Source: Owenia fusiformis
Taxonomy: Eukaryota; Annelida; Polychaeta; Sabellida; Oweniidae
NCBI GenBank assembly: GCA_903813345.2
Contig: CAIIXF020000010.1
Span: 1,291,169-1,355,168, forward strand
DNA: 64,000 bases
Direction of reading: 5' to 3'
In this document: one piece after another, positions 1-12,202 of the stretch
How positions within the stretch are numbered: position 1 is the stretch's first letter
Layout: each line of letters starts with the position of its first letter
Notes under the pieces: generated by a model
Databases searched by the model: none
Told to the model about the DNA's origin: nothing
What the model saw: only the letters and a program-made list of their open reading frames with translations
Position numbers and translations under genes: made by a program

Positions 1-1014
1 TTTTAAAATATATGTTGTACACTGGCGATCCGCTCGATTACGCTGGTTACCAAAACGAACCGTTTTGGTCACAAAATCATACAGCGGTGTAAGTGCGCTT
101 GGATGAGCAATTTTTGTTGAAAACGTGTGACCATGTAATGTGCACCGCATGGGATTATTGTTCTTTTTCGTGATGAAATGATTGACCCCATTCTCTCATT
201 CAATAGAATAGTAAACACAAAAGAAATCAAAAGTTAAACTGTATATGCCCGATAACATGCAGTGCACTGAAGTTTAAAACCTTAAACCCAATACTCATAG
301 TTTATCCCTAAAAGACTGTTGACAGGTGGTATAAAAGCTAGTTTAAATATGGATGCATACAGTTGACTAAGAGGAAGAAACATGTGATGGAGGTTCAGTC
401 ATTTTGTTAAGATGAGTTGCTTTGACAACAGATTCTTGACTTCTGCAGTCGTTAGGCCCCATCAGACACCTGGAGATCATCGATTTTGCAAACATTAGCC
501 CTTTCTACCTAATTTTACCAATCAGTTAAAACTTGCGTCATGAGACTTTCCTAACTTGATATTATACATTGTTTTCATTCAGTTGTTGAATAGTACACGC
601 TTAAAGGTGCAATAATTAGTGCAGAGGGGTCATTCAACGACCATGGACCAGTGTCAAAATATGTTTAAGTTTGGATATTTCATCAAGACTAACATCTATT
701 TTTATTATCTACAAAGAAACCCCCTAGATAAACATTATTTTAGCTGATATTCCTCTTAAAACATGGTGGATCTTAAAAATATAAAAGTGGAAGTCCCCTT
801 TTTGAAGCTTTGAACTGAATTTACACTTCTTAATGCTGAAATTGATAATTTATCCATACATTTTAAGAAAATAGGTATGTCAAAGAAGATGTTAAACAAA
901 ATGTTGCCTTGATAGCTCAGAAAAAATGAAAAAACTTTCCTATTTTCTCTACAGTCATTATTGCCCCTTTAAAATACATGTGTATGCTTTTAAAACAAAT
1001 TCATTTCTTCTCCA
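1..1014. other. No gene recognised
   Basis: AT-rich DNA with stops in all frames. I see no exon with matching splice signals, no clear repeat and no RNA gene. Confidence 0.5.
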
Positions 1015-1745
1015 GCCTGTCCATTACATGGCTCAAAAGGCCCAGCTAATGATCGGATTATTCGCTGAAGACGCGAAAGCCATTGACATAGTTGATGGAT
1101 CTTTGCGGAAGTACCATCCAACTCCTACTCATTCGTTCTTTTAGTTTGTCTACATCCCTGATATGCTAGGGATCTTCAAAGACCAACTGTTCTAAATGCC
1201 CCCAAGTACTATACATGTCATGTAAGAGTGACAATTGCGATAAAAGGTTACTCAAATCGACATTTTTCTGAAAAGATATTGGTGTCACTCGGTGTTTCCC
1301 AAAAAGGAAAGACCGACTCTGTTTTTTGTTGAACCAAGAGCAAAAATATACTACGAATATTACTGAAATGAGTTGTTAAAAAGGACTCCTCAAGGATATA
1401 AAAAACATGTGAAAGGAATTTCACTTTCTGATAGGACAGTGCTCCATCACACAGGTCCATTGGTCCAATGCTACTCTGGAGTTTTTGGAGATTCGAAATG
1501 TCACCATCTCTAGCCCAGACAAATGGTTTACTGGTAGTCAAGATGCCTATAATGTTGATTACCATATTTGGGGGCATCTAGAACAGTTGGTCCATGAAGA
1601 TACCCAGCCTTTCAAGTATACAGAGGAACTAAAAGAAACTAGCAGTTAAATGGTACTTCCGCATACACCCATCAATTATGTTATCAACCAATGGCTTAAG
1701 CGAATAATTAATCCAATCAGAGTTTGGTTCTATTGAGCCATATTT
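1015..1745. mobile_element. Broken mariner-like transposon, two 3' ends in inverted orientation
   Basis: The two ends of this stretch are imperfect inverted repeats of about 180 bp (about 1015-1200 and 1560-1745). Each arm decodes, away from the centre, as the C-terminal part of a mariner-type transposase. The plus-strand copy from about 1495 reads a degenerate third-aspartate region (VDYHIWGHLEQLVHED, then a KYTEELKE segment). The minus-strand copy around 1200 to 1070 reads WGHLEQLVFEDP, a stop, then DVDKLKERMSRSWMVLPQ. DY-x-W-G-x-LEQ followed by a 'eeLKe' helix is typical of Tc1/mariner transposase ends. Both copies carry stop codons and the N-terminal half is missing, so this is a dead remnant. 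Confidence 0.6.
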
Positions 1746-3572
1746 GGACAGACTGAAGAAGAATCACATGTATATTGAGCATATTGAGCCTTGTGCCAAG
1801 TTTGAACATCCTAATTCAACTGATCCTTATCGTGCATCAGGTAAATCATAATGTAATTGGTGCTGGGGATTAACTTTTGATGACAAGACTTACAAGACAA
1901 ACATATTAGACTTAGATCTGCTTAGAAAAAATGATTTCACTTGATGTGTTTATCTGCATTCATGATAGTTTAGTTACAGCACATCGCACAGATGGAAAAA
2001 AGAAGTGGCATAATTTAAAAAGTTAATTTAGTTAAAGTTACTATCATTTTTTGTCATGTTATGAATGATTACTGATGCAAACTACATTCCATGCCCATCA
2101 TTTTTCTGCAATTAGATATTGGCTCATCTCTTTAAGTCACGCAAAGCTTTTTGAATCATTTGTCGGTTCTGGCAGAAGCTTTTAAAAATCCGCACCCATG
2201 ATAAAAGTATCCGAAAAGAATTGCTACTGTTAACATGGTCAAGCAAGTACATGCTGACTATAAATTTGTTGTAAAATTGAACATAACTTTGGCTAAACAC
2301 TTAATTTTAAAATGCCTCTAGTTTTTTCCACTTGAGAGTTGAACCACTAACGGCACCTGTTTTCAAAGTAAGTATCTATCACATATTACAGGTCAATATC
2401 TCAGCTTTCCAACGATACCAAAATATCCCATAGGGTCAACCGACTATTAAACTCCTTAAATAATGGACTTCTGAGGCTGGCACCCTGAGGCTTGGCCATG
2501 GCCTACTCGCCTACTATGACGATACTATGACTTTGACGGGGGGTCCCATACTTTCGGGACACCCGGTACTTGGGCTACCATTAAGAAAATAGACACGACA
2601 GGGAATGATATGCCAATAAATTCTAAAATTGAAACAATTTTCGTCAAGCTAAAACCTGATTTTTCTACAATATAATTGGCGGTCATTTTGATCCTTTGCG
2701 ATATATATTGCTGTAAATTGTAGGCACAATTTTTGCAAGCAAATTTATTGATTGAATACTTGTGGAGATATGATAAAAAGAGCTGAAATCAAGGCGAGCT
2801 TTTAAGACACCACTTATGGAACAATTGACCTAATGTAGACACATTTTAAAAGTAAAACCATTCCAATTGTCGTGGAGGATTTCTAATTAGCTACCAATGT
2901 GTTGACAGGCAAACAGACAGATAGACAGATGGACGGACAGATAGACGAACGGACAGAAAAGTGGGTAATAACAATAGGTCACCGTGTGAGCTAATAAATG
3001 ATCAGAAAATATGCTGCAACATTTATAGTCCATTTGTAAAACAATGAATTGTGATGAATGAATGAATGAATGAATGAATGAATACTGCTCCTCGGATTAT
3101 CTGAACAGATAATTGAAACAAAACCCATTCTCTTGATTAGGACAAACTCAAACTGATTCATTATGTGAACGTCATAATTCACAAATGAAGTAAAAATATT
3201 CGTATTTTGTCCGTTAGTTTACTGAGAATGAAATATATAACATTATTTTGCAATAAACAATTGATTTATTATTAAGCAATCATAAAAGTGGCAAAAATAT
3301 GTACTTTTATGGATGTGGAATATAATATTATCTAAATCAAAATGAAAGATAATTATTCTTTGTGCAGTTGTAACACTTTGAACGGAGCATACACCATTCA
3401 GTCGCGATTGTAGTCATATTGTTTTTTGTCGCAAGAAGCTATTTTGGTTGAAATGTACTTTTTAGGATATAGGATATAGTATATAGTTAATAGTATATCA
3501 TGTGAATAGGTTTTAGCAAAGTCATTTTACCGATATGAGTCTGTAGTATAGTTTTACCAAGATGAGCCTGTA
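1746..3572. other. Non-coding stretch with simple-repeat patches
   Basis: No gene recognised. It holds a degenerate GACA/GATA tract at about 2908-2958, followed by a GGTCACC-containing end, which together look like the tail of an unclassified interspersed repeat. An (AATG)n microsatellite lies at about 3052-3083. A GC-richer patch at 2470-2590 includes a short G run and may also be repeat-derived. Confidence 0.4.
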
Positions 3573-4627
3573 ATACACTCCCCTCCATAAGTTTGGCAAC
3601 CTTAGCTCCTCCATTGAACTACGTGTTAAAGCCTCTTTACGTTTGAATTTTTATCTACTTAACCGGCGATGAAATAATTTATAATATTGATGAAAACGTA
3701 ACTTGACTTTATTTCCAATACCTCCAAATTTTCTCAATTGTTTTCCTCAATTACAATAGGTCGGAAATTGATGATAAATTTGATGATTTTTTGAAAATCG
3801 TCATTCCCAATGGCATGTAATCCAATGGGAAATAGAGGGTTCGGGGCAAATCAGAAATCAGGATATCTTTTCAGTAAAAGATTCAACAAAAAAATATGTT
3901 TATATAGAAAATTGAATTGTCTAACTTTTTTGTACGCTAAGTGTTTAGTTTATTTGATGAATAGTAAAGTGACAGCGCTTCAAAGTCATTTTTGAAAATC
4001 ATTTTTCGGCAAATCAGAAATCAGGATATCTTTTCAGTAAAAGATTCAACAAAAACTATTTTTATATAGAAAATAAATTGTCTAACTTTTTTGTACGCTA
4101 CGTGTTTAGTTTATTTGATGAATAGTAAAGTTACAGCGCTTCAAAGTCATTTTTGAAAATCATTTTTCGCCTCCTGTGTTATTTCAATGGGAGAGGTTTT
4201 TTGAAAAACAATTTTGACTTTAAAGCCCTATAACTTTGTTGAACCTGAAGAAACATATCAATTTTTTGTTAAATAAAGTTAGCAAATTCAATTGCCTGTC
4301 TAACTCGTATTTTTGCAAGGACTCGGATGGATGGATATTCTGCCATATGACTTGCGACAAACCTACCATTTCCCATTGGTTAACATGGGAATGTCGATTT
4401 TCAAAAATTCATCAAATTTATCATCAATTGTCGACTTATTGTAATTGAGGAAAAAAATTGAGAAAATTTGGAGGTATTGGAAATAAAGTCAAATTACGTT
4501 TTCATCAATAGTATAAGTATTTTTATCGCAGGTTAAGTAAATAAAAATTCAAAGGTAAAGAGGCTTTAACACGTAGTTCAATGGGGGAGCAAAGGTTGCC
4601 AAACTTATGGAGGGGATCGGGAGTGTA
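3573..4627. mobile_element. Non-autonomous DNA transposon with about 260-bp inverted ends
   Basis: The left end starts ACACTCCCCTCCATAAGTTT and the right end is its reverse complement with a few changes; the arms (about 3573-3835 and 4345-4627) stay alignable throughout. The middle contains a direct duplication of about 160 bp (about 3845-3995 and 4010-4165), both starting at a CAAATCAGAAATCAGGATAT segment. No transposase reading frame is visible. A 215-bp relative with the same ends lies at 21258-21472. TA next to both ends fits a TA-targeting superfamily, but the family is not assigned. Confidence 0.7.
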
Positions 4628-5196
4628 CGTCTATTTATTTATATTTAGTTTTCATAATTTATTTTCATGTAGTTTTTCACCTTTGACCTTGGCACAAAAA
4701 TTATACAATTGTAAGTTGTAACTAGAATGTCTTTTGATTTTAGGGGGGGGGAGGTACTTGGGCCAACCAAGGCCCCGTGTTCACTGAAAGACCAGGGTCC
4801 CGCTTCTAGTTACTAAGGGGGAACGTCAACCTTGGGGAAGATGTTCCCCTTAGTAAACGGAAGTGGACCATGAAGTCTATCTGTGTCTGGTCTCTGTATT
4901 CATGTTTCTACCACTGTTATATCTTTCTATGTAATAATTAATTATTATTATCTCCAAAAATGGAGGCGAAATAAATATTATAATAAAAAAGGACAAGGAC
5001 ATATCCTTATTATTCTGAAGGGAGTTTCCCCGTTAACATTTCCATGAAAAATTACTTTCTAGAACTACTTAGTCTAACGACAGTGAGATAATGCATTTGA
5101 ATATTTCGCAATTATCTCATTAAGGCCCTGTAAGCCACGTCAATTTATTGTTGGAGAGAGGGTTGAAATTATATGGTTTATACTATGGAATGTTTT
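4628..5196. other. Intergenic, possible non-LTR retroelement 3' tail
   Basis: Positions about 4740-4990 have a higher-GC body ending in a TA-rich AAATAAATATTATAATAAAA-like tail, which resembles the 3' end of a LINE or SINE. No reading frame supports it. The rest shows nothing recognisable. Confidence 0.3.
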
Positions 5197-6161
5197 CTGC
5201 TTCATTATTCGTATTTTACTATATCTATTCGTAAATTGAACTTCTGTACTTGTTAAATGCACATTTATTTTCGTAACTTGAGTATTTTCATTCATTGTTT
5301 GCCTTTTCTGTTCGTTAATCTATTTTGTTTCGTTAAAACGTATATGTATGTGTTTTATACTGAAATACATTCAAAAGTCCTTAAACGCATTTGTTAGTGA
5401 CACATTGTTTATCCGTATACAAATAAAATGAGCTCATTTTGTACCTTTATCATTGTTTCTGCAAATATATTAATTTGATATCTAAGAACTGAATGTCGAA
5501 TTTATCAATGAATAGGTACTAGTCTTGGCATTTTTATTTTTTAATTGTCGAATCTATTTTCGTAACAAGGTAATATGTTTTCGTAAAAGTGCACATTTAT
5601 TGTTCGTAAATATTGTCATTTATATTCGTAAATTGCACTTTTATATTCGTTTTTAATTGGTTTATTAAGATCACGTGATCATTCTCAACGAGACATGGTC
5701 AACCCATGGTCAAAGTCATCGCCCCCTCCCCCTCACATGTCACGTCACGTGACCTTTGCCTCGAGACTTGCAGTTTATATTCGTTAATTCACATTTGTAT
5801 TCGTAAACTCACATTTATATTCGTAAGGTTTCATTTTATCATTCGCTAATGTACGAATATTCCTTTGCTTTCTGCAACAATTCATGGGTAATATGCCAGA
5901 TTATTATTGGTAAAAATACATCTCTTCGATAAAATAACAGGCAAATTTGGGGAAATCTACGAATTGTAAGCTGTAGTAGGCGAATAATAAATTGTTAGTT
6001 ACAAATATTTCTAGTCCTTACAAACATAAAATGCACCAGAATTTAGTATATGTTTGTTTATTTGATACATCATATTTGTATTTGTAATTTGGGAAATTTA
6101 TTTGTAAATGTTACATTAATATTCGTATAAGGGAATTTATTCTAAACGAATAATGAAGCAG
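5197..6161. mobile_element. Short-TIR element filled with TTCGTAA motifs
   Basis: The outer ends are CTGCTTCATTATTCG at 5197 and its exact reverse complement ending at 6161. The 965-bp interior holds at least 15 close copies of (A)TTCGTAA or TTCGTTAA, mostly in one orientation, with a reverse copy next to the right end. There is no coding sequence. Repeated subterminal hexamers are what hAT and other transposases bind, so a non-autonomous DNA transposon is the simplest reading; the family is unknown. Confidence 0.6.
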
Positions 6162-6964
6162 TTATGACGCTATATATAACTGACACGGGGTAGAGTGGTC
6201 CTATATGTGCATTTTGACGAAGGTTAAGCAGTCGGAAGGTCAGCGATCGGGCTTGGCTCGATAGCTAGCAGCCATCGGGAAGCATGGCAGGTACTATTCA
6301 TATCCAAATGAGTTTGCCATAAAATTACAATCGAACAGGCAGCCGACTTTGTCACACTAGAGTTATAGCACTTATAAATGCAAAGGCGATCCCATTGGTT
6401 TTCAAAGTTCGTTAAGTAATATTTGAAAGTATCTAATGAACATCAAACAGTCATCAGTCAACAGACCTATAAACAAAATTCTTATGTCAAAAAATCGACA
6501 CAATCAAACATGATTATAAAAGCAAATGTGTTGCGCATGAAAATCGAATACAAAATGCTCCCGTGTGCATCAAAATAACGTTAGCTTTTTGAGAAAATTC
6601 CAAATAAGATTTTGAATAACTCAATGATGAAATAGGATTTATTGTGTTCATTGTATTCCAGAAAAGGGACCAATGTTTTACTTATAATATCACCATGGTT
6701 TAAACTCGCACTGATTTTCGATTAGTTATGTATGTTTTGATTTCCCGTGATTTCTGAAGTATTAAAATGAATCATTGCTGAAGGTCGAATGCAAGTGCTA
6801 TCGTGTGAGAACGGAAGAACTGTTCCATTAATTAAAAATGACACAAGGTATAAATACAATATTTCTATGATATTTCTAATGCATTGATGTCCAGAGATGC
6901 CAGCCATGACTTCGTCGAATTGTTTGGTAAGCTACGAAATTCATGATAAAAATTTTGCAAGCAA
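6162..6964. other. No gene recognised
   Basis: AT-rich sequence. An ATGGCAG followed by GTACT at 6284-6296 resembles a tiny first coding exon with a splice donor, but its phase (1) does not fit the exon at 7854, so I do not use it. Confidence 0.35.
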
Positions 6965-7215
6965 AATATGATAATACATGATAACAATTTTGCATCAAAA
7001 TATGAAATACATGATAACAATTTTGCATCAAACTATGAAATACATGATAACAATTTTGAAGCAAAATATGAAATACATGATAACAATTTTGCATCAAACT
7101 ATGAAATACATGATAACAATTTTGAAGCAAAATATGAAATACATGATAACAATTTTGCATCAAACTATGAAATATATGATTACAATTTAGCAAGCAAACT
7201 GCGAAATGTTTGATA
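6965..7215. repeat. 33-bp minisatellite
   Basis: About seven tandem copies of a 33-bp unit containing ACATGATAACAATTTTG, with alternating GCATCAAAC and GAAGCAAAA variants. Because the unit is a multiple of three, long reading frames stay open on both strands and repeat an 11-residue peptide. This is a consequence of the repeat and not evidence of a gene. Degenerate copies (GCAAGCAAACT) continue to about 7320. Confidence 0.9.
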
Positions 7216-7853
7216 AGAATCCTGTACGCAAACTACCAACCATTTAATAGGATTTGGCAAGCAAACTATCATATACGTGTACTTGATAATAATTTGGAAA
7301 GCAAACGATAAATTACTCGATAACATTTTCTTGTATAGAACTTTGTAGAATATATTAGGAATTATAATCATGATAATAATTACCGTTCTGCAATGGATAC
7401 TTTCATTTGCACTCGAAAAGGATATCACAGCAACGTCGGCTTTGGAATAATTTGTAAGCAAAAGGTAAAACAACAATGATATACATGTACATGTATGTCA
7501 ATTTGTCAAACTATAAATTAATGTGAATGTCCAACCGTTTGCCCCATCGGTTCAACAAAAACAAAAGGTATACCATGATTTGCCACTGCCGTCATAATTA
7601 CTTTGGACGACGGGAGAAACATATCTTTGAACGCTTTCAAAACACTGTAGAACGACGTCAAAAATGACTGTCGAGTTAAGCTCCGTGCGAATGTGATGTG
7701 ATCTGGACGTACTTGTTGTATCTGTAATAACAAAAGAATTGTTCAAAAAGTCAAAATAAGAAGAACATAAGGTCTAAATATTTTTGTATATTTTTTGGAA
7801 ACTTTAATCCTTTAGAGAAAGTTGTGTTAGATAATATTAATATCTCATTTCAG
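7216..7853. other. Upstream region of the first cytokine-like gene
   Basis: Decayed minisatellite copies, then otherwise unique DNA. The missing first exon of the gene starting at 7854 should lie in or upstream of this stretch. A minus-strand candidate exon is listed separately at 7518-7721. Confidence 0.35.
7518..7721 (-). CDS. Candidate orphan exon on the minus strand
   Basis: Read on the minus strand, a good acceptor (TTGTTATTACAG) is followed by 67 open codons and a stop at 7518, with locally higher GC. The translation includes SFYSVLKAFKDMF and IPFVFVEPMGQ, which I do not recognise. A second frame is open almost as far. No partner exon was found, and the plus-strand gene starting at 7854 makes a minus-strand gene here less likely. 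It may be chance. Confidence 0.2.
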   Translation of the reverse strand: MQQVRPDHITFARSLTRQSFLTSFYSVLKAFKDMFLPSSKVIMTAVANHGIPFVFVEPMGQTVGHSH

Positions 7854-9645
7854 TTCGCTTTGCTTGTCGTCTTGGCTGTAAAAATGCAAAATGAACGCTG
7901 TATGGCGGTGGGAAAGAGCGGGCCTTCAAATTTTCAGCGTGATACGTAAGTTCGAAAATCATAGAAACTTTTTGATAAATTCAGCGTGAAGATTCTCAGA
8001 GAAAAAATGTATTGTGGGCCGTGATGAATTCAACACTGGTTGATTAAAATGGGTATATTTTACACCAACTATGGTCTTTATGGAAATTAAAAAATAGCAG
8101 TTTTCAAATTAATTTTAGTTATAAAGTATAACTGAGAATATGGCCACCCTGCAATTCCTTCTATTGAAGGCTCCCAGGACTAGAAGTCTTTGTAAAGACT
8201 AGAAGTCTTGGTACAAGACAACCGGTCATGCTATTCTGTCGTCTCAAAACATTTACCCAACGTATCCACCTCTGTTAATTAGTAACACACGTGCTCTTTG
8301 GAAAGGTCGAAATGAATGCATGCAGAACCTGCAACTAGACTTACTAGAGTCTACTTCAATTGCAGGTTTGTTGATTCGGATGCGCCTGCTAATTCGATGT
8401 CTACATGTGCAATGCGGGCAAGTTATGCTAAAATTCTACCAAGAGATATGCCCTCGCCGTCCTGTATATCTCTTATAGTCATCGAACAGATCGAGTGTGC
8501 GTAAGTACAGTATACAATTGTTGACCTCTCCAGAGGTCAACCGGCAAAATTGTATACCGAGACTGTAAACCGAGAAACTACTGTTGACAGAGACCGAAGG
8601 TCGAGGTCAACAGTAGTTTCAAGGTTTACAGTCGAGGTATATGATTTTGACGGTTGACCGAATGGAGAGGTCTACAATTGTTTTGTTAGCCCGAAAAACC
8701 TAATAATACACATATAGACAACAGTCATCAATCATGGCTTCATTTCACAATCTTTTCTCCGAACCACGCCAGCAAAATCTGAAGACAGTGGTGGCTAAAC
8801 TCTCTGTTTTCGGCACATCACTGCGTACTCACTGTTTTTTTGTTTTTTTTTTATTTAAAATGAACGACAAAATATGTACATAATATTTACAGTGTACAAT
8901 ACATAATCAATTAGATGAGCACTTAACTATTTTTCGACATTTTCAAAAAAATCAATCAGAATTAAAAATACTGTCAGCTAAAAAATATATGCTGGTAAAT
9001 TAATGTTAATTTTACGGTTCTATTTGTATTTCTGCTATAATTGTCGTCTAGCAAAGTCAAAATATCACTTTCATCAACGTTTACAAAATGTCCGTCTACC
9101 ATGTTTTTTCTGTAAACATTATGACGTCATATTCCCCATAATTCACAAGTGTAGTACAGTAACATACGCGGTCAATAATATGATATCCCATGATGCACAG
9201 GTGGGGTACAGGCAAAAATGTTGACCGCTAATTGACCAATCAGATGCGAGTATTTACACTGAGGTACTAACAATTTGGGTTGTTGTATGGCTATGCTCGT
9301 TTCTTGCTAGATTTTAGTTTTTACCGAGTTCTTCATTATAAGATCCAGAGGGATTTACTGTTGGACTATGCTTGGTATCGCTAGCCGAAAGGTTTTCACA
9401 ACCAATAAAAATAGCAAGAGAAAATGTTTTTATATAAATATTTCTGATCCAGGGAAGGTGTAAATAAAGTGCAATGTAACCAATGCACGGAGAACGTGGG
9501 GGACAAAAATGCAGCGGTTCCGACGTGCTACCAGACGTTCGCCAATCATTGGGTTCCATTACTATGTCAAGGTGGATTACATTGGATTGCCATCAAAGTT
9601 CCGTCAGGATGTTCATGCTTTATACGTCCTCCTGTCCAGATATAG
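7854..9645 (+). CDS. Secreted nine-cysteine cystine-knot cytokine-like protein (copy 1, 5' end missing)
   Basis: Three exons with agreeing phases: 7854-7945, 8366-8500 and 9453-9645, giving 139 residues and a stop; the first exon with the start codon was not found. The opening residues FALLVVLAV look like the core of a signal peptide. The C-terminal domain has nine cysteines spaced C-x18-C-x10-C-x8-C-x2-C-x13-C-x12-C-x14-C-x-C and ends CQGGLHWIAIKVPSGCSC. The same pattern, with GG-x-HW and VPS-x-C-x-C, is found in the gene at 12203. The ending and the C-x-Q-x-[YF] segment resemble Spaetzle/neurotrophin-type cystine knots; the CxC end also occurs in IL-17. If so, it is a secreted ligand. Its donor at 8501 directly abuts a foldback element. 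The assignment rests on the pattern alone. Confidence 0.6.
8511..8690. mobile_element. Foldback element (about 180 bp) in intron 2 of the cytokine-like gene
   Basis: A nearly full-length palindrome centred near 8599. The inner arms GAAACTACTGTTGAC and GTCAACAGTAGTTTC pair perfectly, and pairing continues outward to ACAATTGTTGACCTCTCC and its complement near 8690. No coding capacity. It starts only about 10 bases inside the intron. Confidence 0.75.
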
Positions 9646-9928
9646 AAATTAGATTAATACTATTGGGTGGACATATAGATATATATAATATATATTGACA
9701 TTTATTTAATTTATCTCTGGTTGCCTCAACCGAAAACAGTTACTTATTGACGATTCGGAACAAATCGTGTTCCTTCCTCAGAATGATATGCTGGCTGACG
9801 TTGTTATCGATGGTATCACGTGATCATATAATAGTGTCAGGTCCCAAACGTGTTATGATTAGAGTCTCACGCCAATGTAAAATACGATTATAAAAAAGGT
9901 GTTGACCTACACTGTATGAGAGACTAAC

Positions 9929-10099
9929 CTTGTATTCACGAATGCAACTAACGCCTGTCGGCTACCGGATTAACTTATGCTAGTTTATGTCAACTCGTTT
10001 AAATATGAATATTACCTGCCACATATTTAAATGAGTTGGTCATGAAAAAGAAGGTTAATCCGGTAGCCGACAGGCGCTAGTCGCATTCGCGAATACAAG
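9929..10099. mobile_element. MITE with about 47-bp inverted arms
   Basis: The arms read CTTGTATTCACGAATGCAAC..GCCTGTCGGCTACCGGATTAA on the left and the reverse complement on the right, ending GAATACAAG at 10099, with a central spacer that carries its own weaker inverted repeat (CTCGTTTAAATATG / CATATTTAAATGAG). No coding sequence. Confidence 0.8.
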
Positions 10100-10717
10100 C
10101 TGAGTCATTTACAAGCTAAGTCATTAGGAGGCTACATAGTACTATACAAAAATTTTAAAAAGGTCTCAGGTTTAATATCGTGTTTGAAAACCCCTACTCT
10201 TACTTGTGAAAGTGGATTCTAGGAATACTCAACATGAATGTTCCTGTTCTTCTGGGGAGAAGAGAATCTTGTATCCATTCCCATGGTAACACAACAGTCA
10301 CATGATGATTCCCAATGCTATATAAGTCATAAAGTCAATGGTGTATACCCCCATGTTTATAAGCCAATGCACCCTTGCTGAAATCCTCATTTTTCAGAAG
10401 AACTCGAGTTGATTGAGTCTCTACTCTAGAATCCATTTCAATAGTAAGAATAGCGATTCTTATATTTAAACAGGGCCCAATGCTTTTTAGAACTTTTTGT
10501 TGGCTCTAAGACTGTTATTTTAGTTGGCGACAAGCTGTAATATATCATTTGAAATAATTCTATTGTATTCATCATGTCGATTATAAAAAGGAAAGGAATC
10601 TTTTTGGAGACTGGTGTCAATCCATTTCTTCCATGACACACTCTACTTACATACTGTAACATGACATAAAATGGCAATGACAGAAAATACCTTTCACATG
10701 AGGTATATACGAGAATA

Positions 10718-10788
10718 TACAGGGTGACAATGAATTTTCTTTACAATTACAATTGTGAAGTGCAAAGAGACTGTATGGACACCCTGTA
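10718..10788. mobile_element. Tiny MITE with TACAGGGTG ends
   Basis: About 71 bp flanked by TACAGGGTG and its reverse complement CACCCTGTA. These are the same terminal bases as the mariner-like element at 44806-45892, so it may be a minimal deletion derivative of a related TA-targeting transposon. Confidence 0.5.
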
Positions 10789-12202
10789 TCTTTTTCTGAT
10801 TACTCATTATGATTCTATGGGCACCCAAACTCATTCACTATGTCTATGTCCGAAGCTTGTGAAGCAAGATGTCTAAATGATGTATCATTTTATTTCTTAT
10901 CAACCCAAAATCTGAAATAAAGAAAATAATATGTTTCATCTCATCCTTCTCTTTGTGAATACAAAAATACATCAACAGCTAATTGCTTCAGTATACTTTT
11001 CAGGTATTTAAATGTGAAATCTCACTTTCCAACGATTTTATTTTACTTGTTATCTGCTTTCTCCGTTAGTAAATATCAACCAAGGAAAATCCTTGGAAAC
11101 ACGTTATTTCTGTCCAAAGCCAGGTAATACAAGAGCTCTTAGTTTCCAGTTTCCCAGTTTCCAATTATTTTGCTTAGACCAAACGGCCAGGCAGTCATAA
11201 CTGATTTTTGACCACGTTACAATGTGCATCTACTTATCACGTATCATATTCAATACACTTCCATTTTGCGTTTTCTTCCTGCTCAAAATTCAATGTATGG
11301 TCGGCCAATATTCAATTTGATTATCAGATGAAGAAAGCTTTGTATGGCTTTTTAATGCAGCCCGCCATTCAATACAATTAAGATCATTTATTTAAAATAG
11401 GTGACCCATTGTATTAACTTTCAATCAATTAATGTTTGGAGAAATCTGAATTAGAAAATGATTCTTATAAATCGCCATTTGATCTTCCAATGCCTTTCTT
11501 CGTCTCTATTATAAAACTACAGCCATGTATTGTACATTACTGCAAAGAAAAACTGGATACGCAGTCATATATTCACAAATTACAATTTATTCTGACTTCA
11601 ACATCACGATTAAAAAATGAAATAGACTCCTATAGTTTATTTTTAACTGGAATCTACTCTATATTATAGGCAAAGGATAAAATAAAAACCGACGGTAAGT
11701 ATTCTGTAAATACCATTTATTAACTCAATTTTATAGTAAATCGTTTAGTTATACTAAGTACAATAGCATTAACGATGATAAAGTGCAGCCTTGGTCCAAG
11801 AGTATTGTGCATTATATCGGAACCCCGATGTTTGAAGGTAATTAAGAGTAATTGATGATAACGTGAGATGTTCTTCTGAACAATAGGCTAACAGGTAATT
11901 TCCTTTATGACCACAACATTTACTACTAAATCACAAGGCCTTGGGACATTGTCCTGAATCCTCCATATCCTACAAGATTAATGATTTATAAGTGTATGCA
12001 AATAAATACTGAACACTTGGATTTTATTTCAATTAGTATTTAGAAATATATTATGTAACATCATGTAATATCGCCAAACAAAACTCATTCTTGTTTGTTA
12101 TTTGTTTATCAACGTAAGTATGACTGTGATACAAACAAAACACAGTGATGAAGACCTAACTCATATCAGATTCTTTCATTAAAACTTTAATTTTCCTTTC
12201 AG

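Larger units (their letters stand above)
9646..12202. other. Spacer between the two cytokine-like genes
   Basis: Holds two small inverted-repeat elements (9929-10099 and 10718-10788, listed separately). A strong donor, GACG followed by GTAAGTATT, sits at 11695; together with the acceptor directly before the start codon at 12203 it could end a 5' untranslated exon (about 11640-11694). No additional copy of the nine-cysteine domain was seen. Confidence 0.4.

Noticed and set aside
6876-7213. Open frames of 70-105 codons on both strands over the 33-bp repeat
   Set aside because: Unit length divisible by three keeps all these frames open; the peptides are 11-residue repeats without further support.
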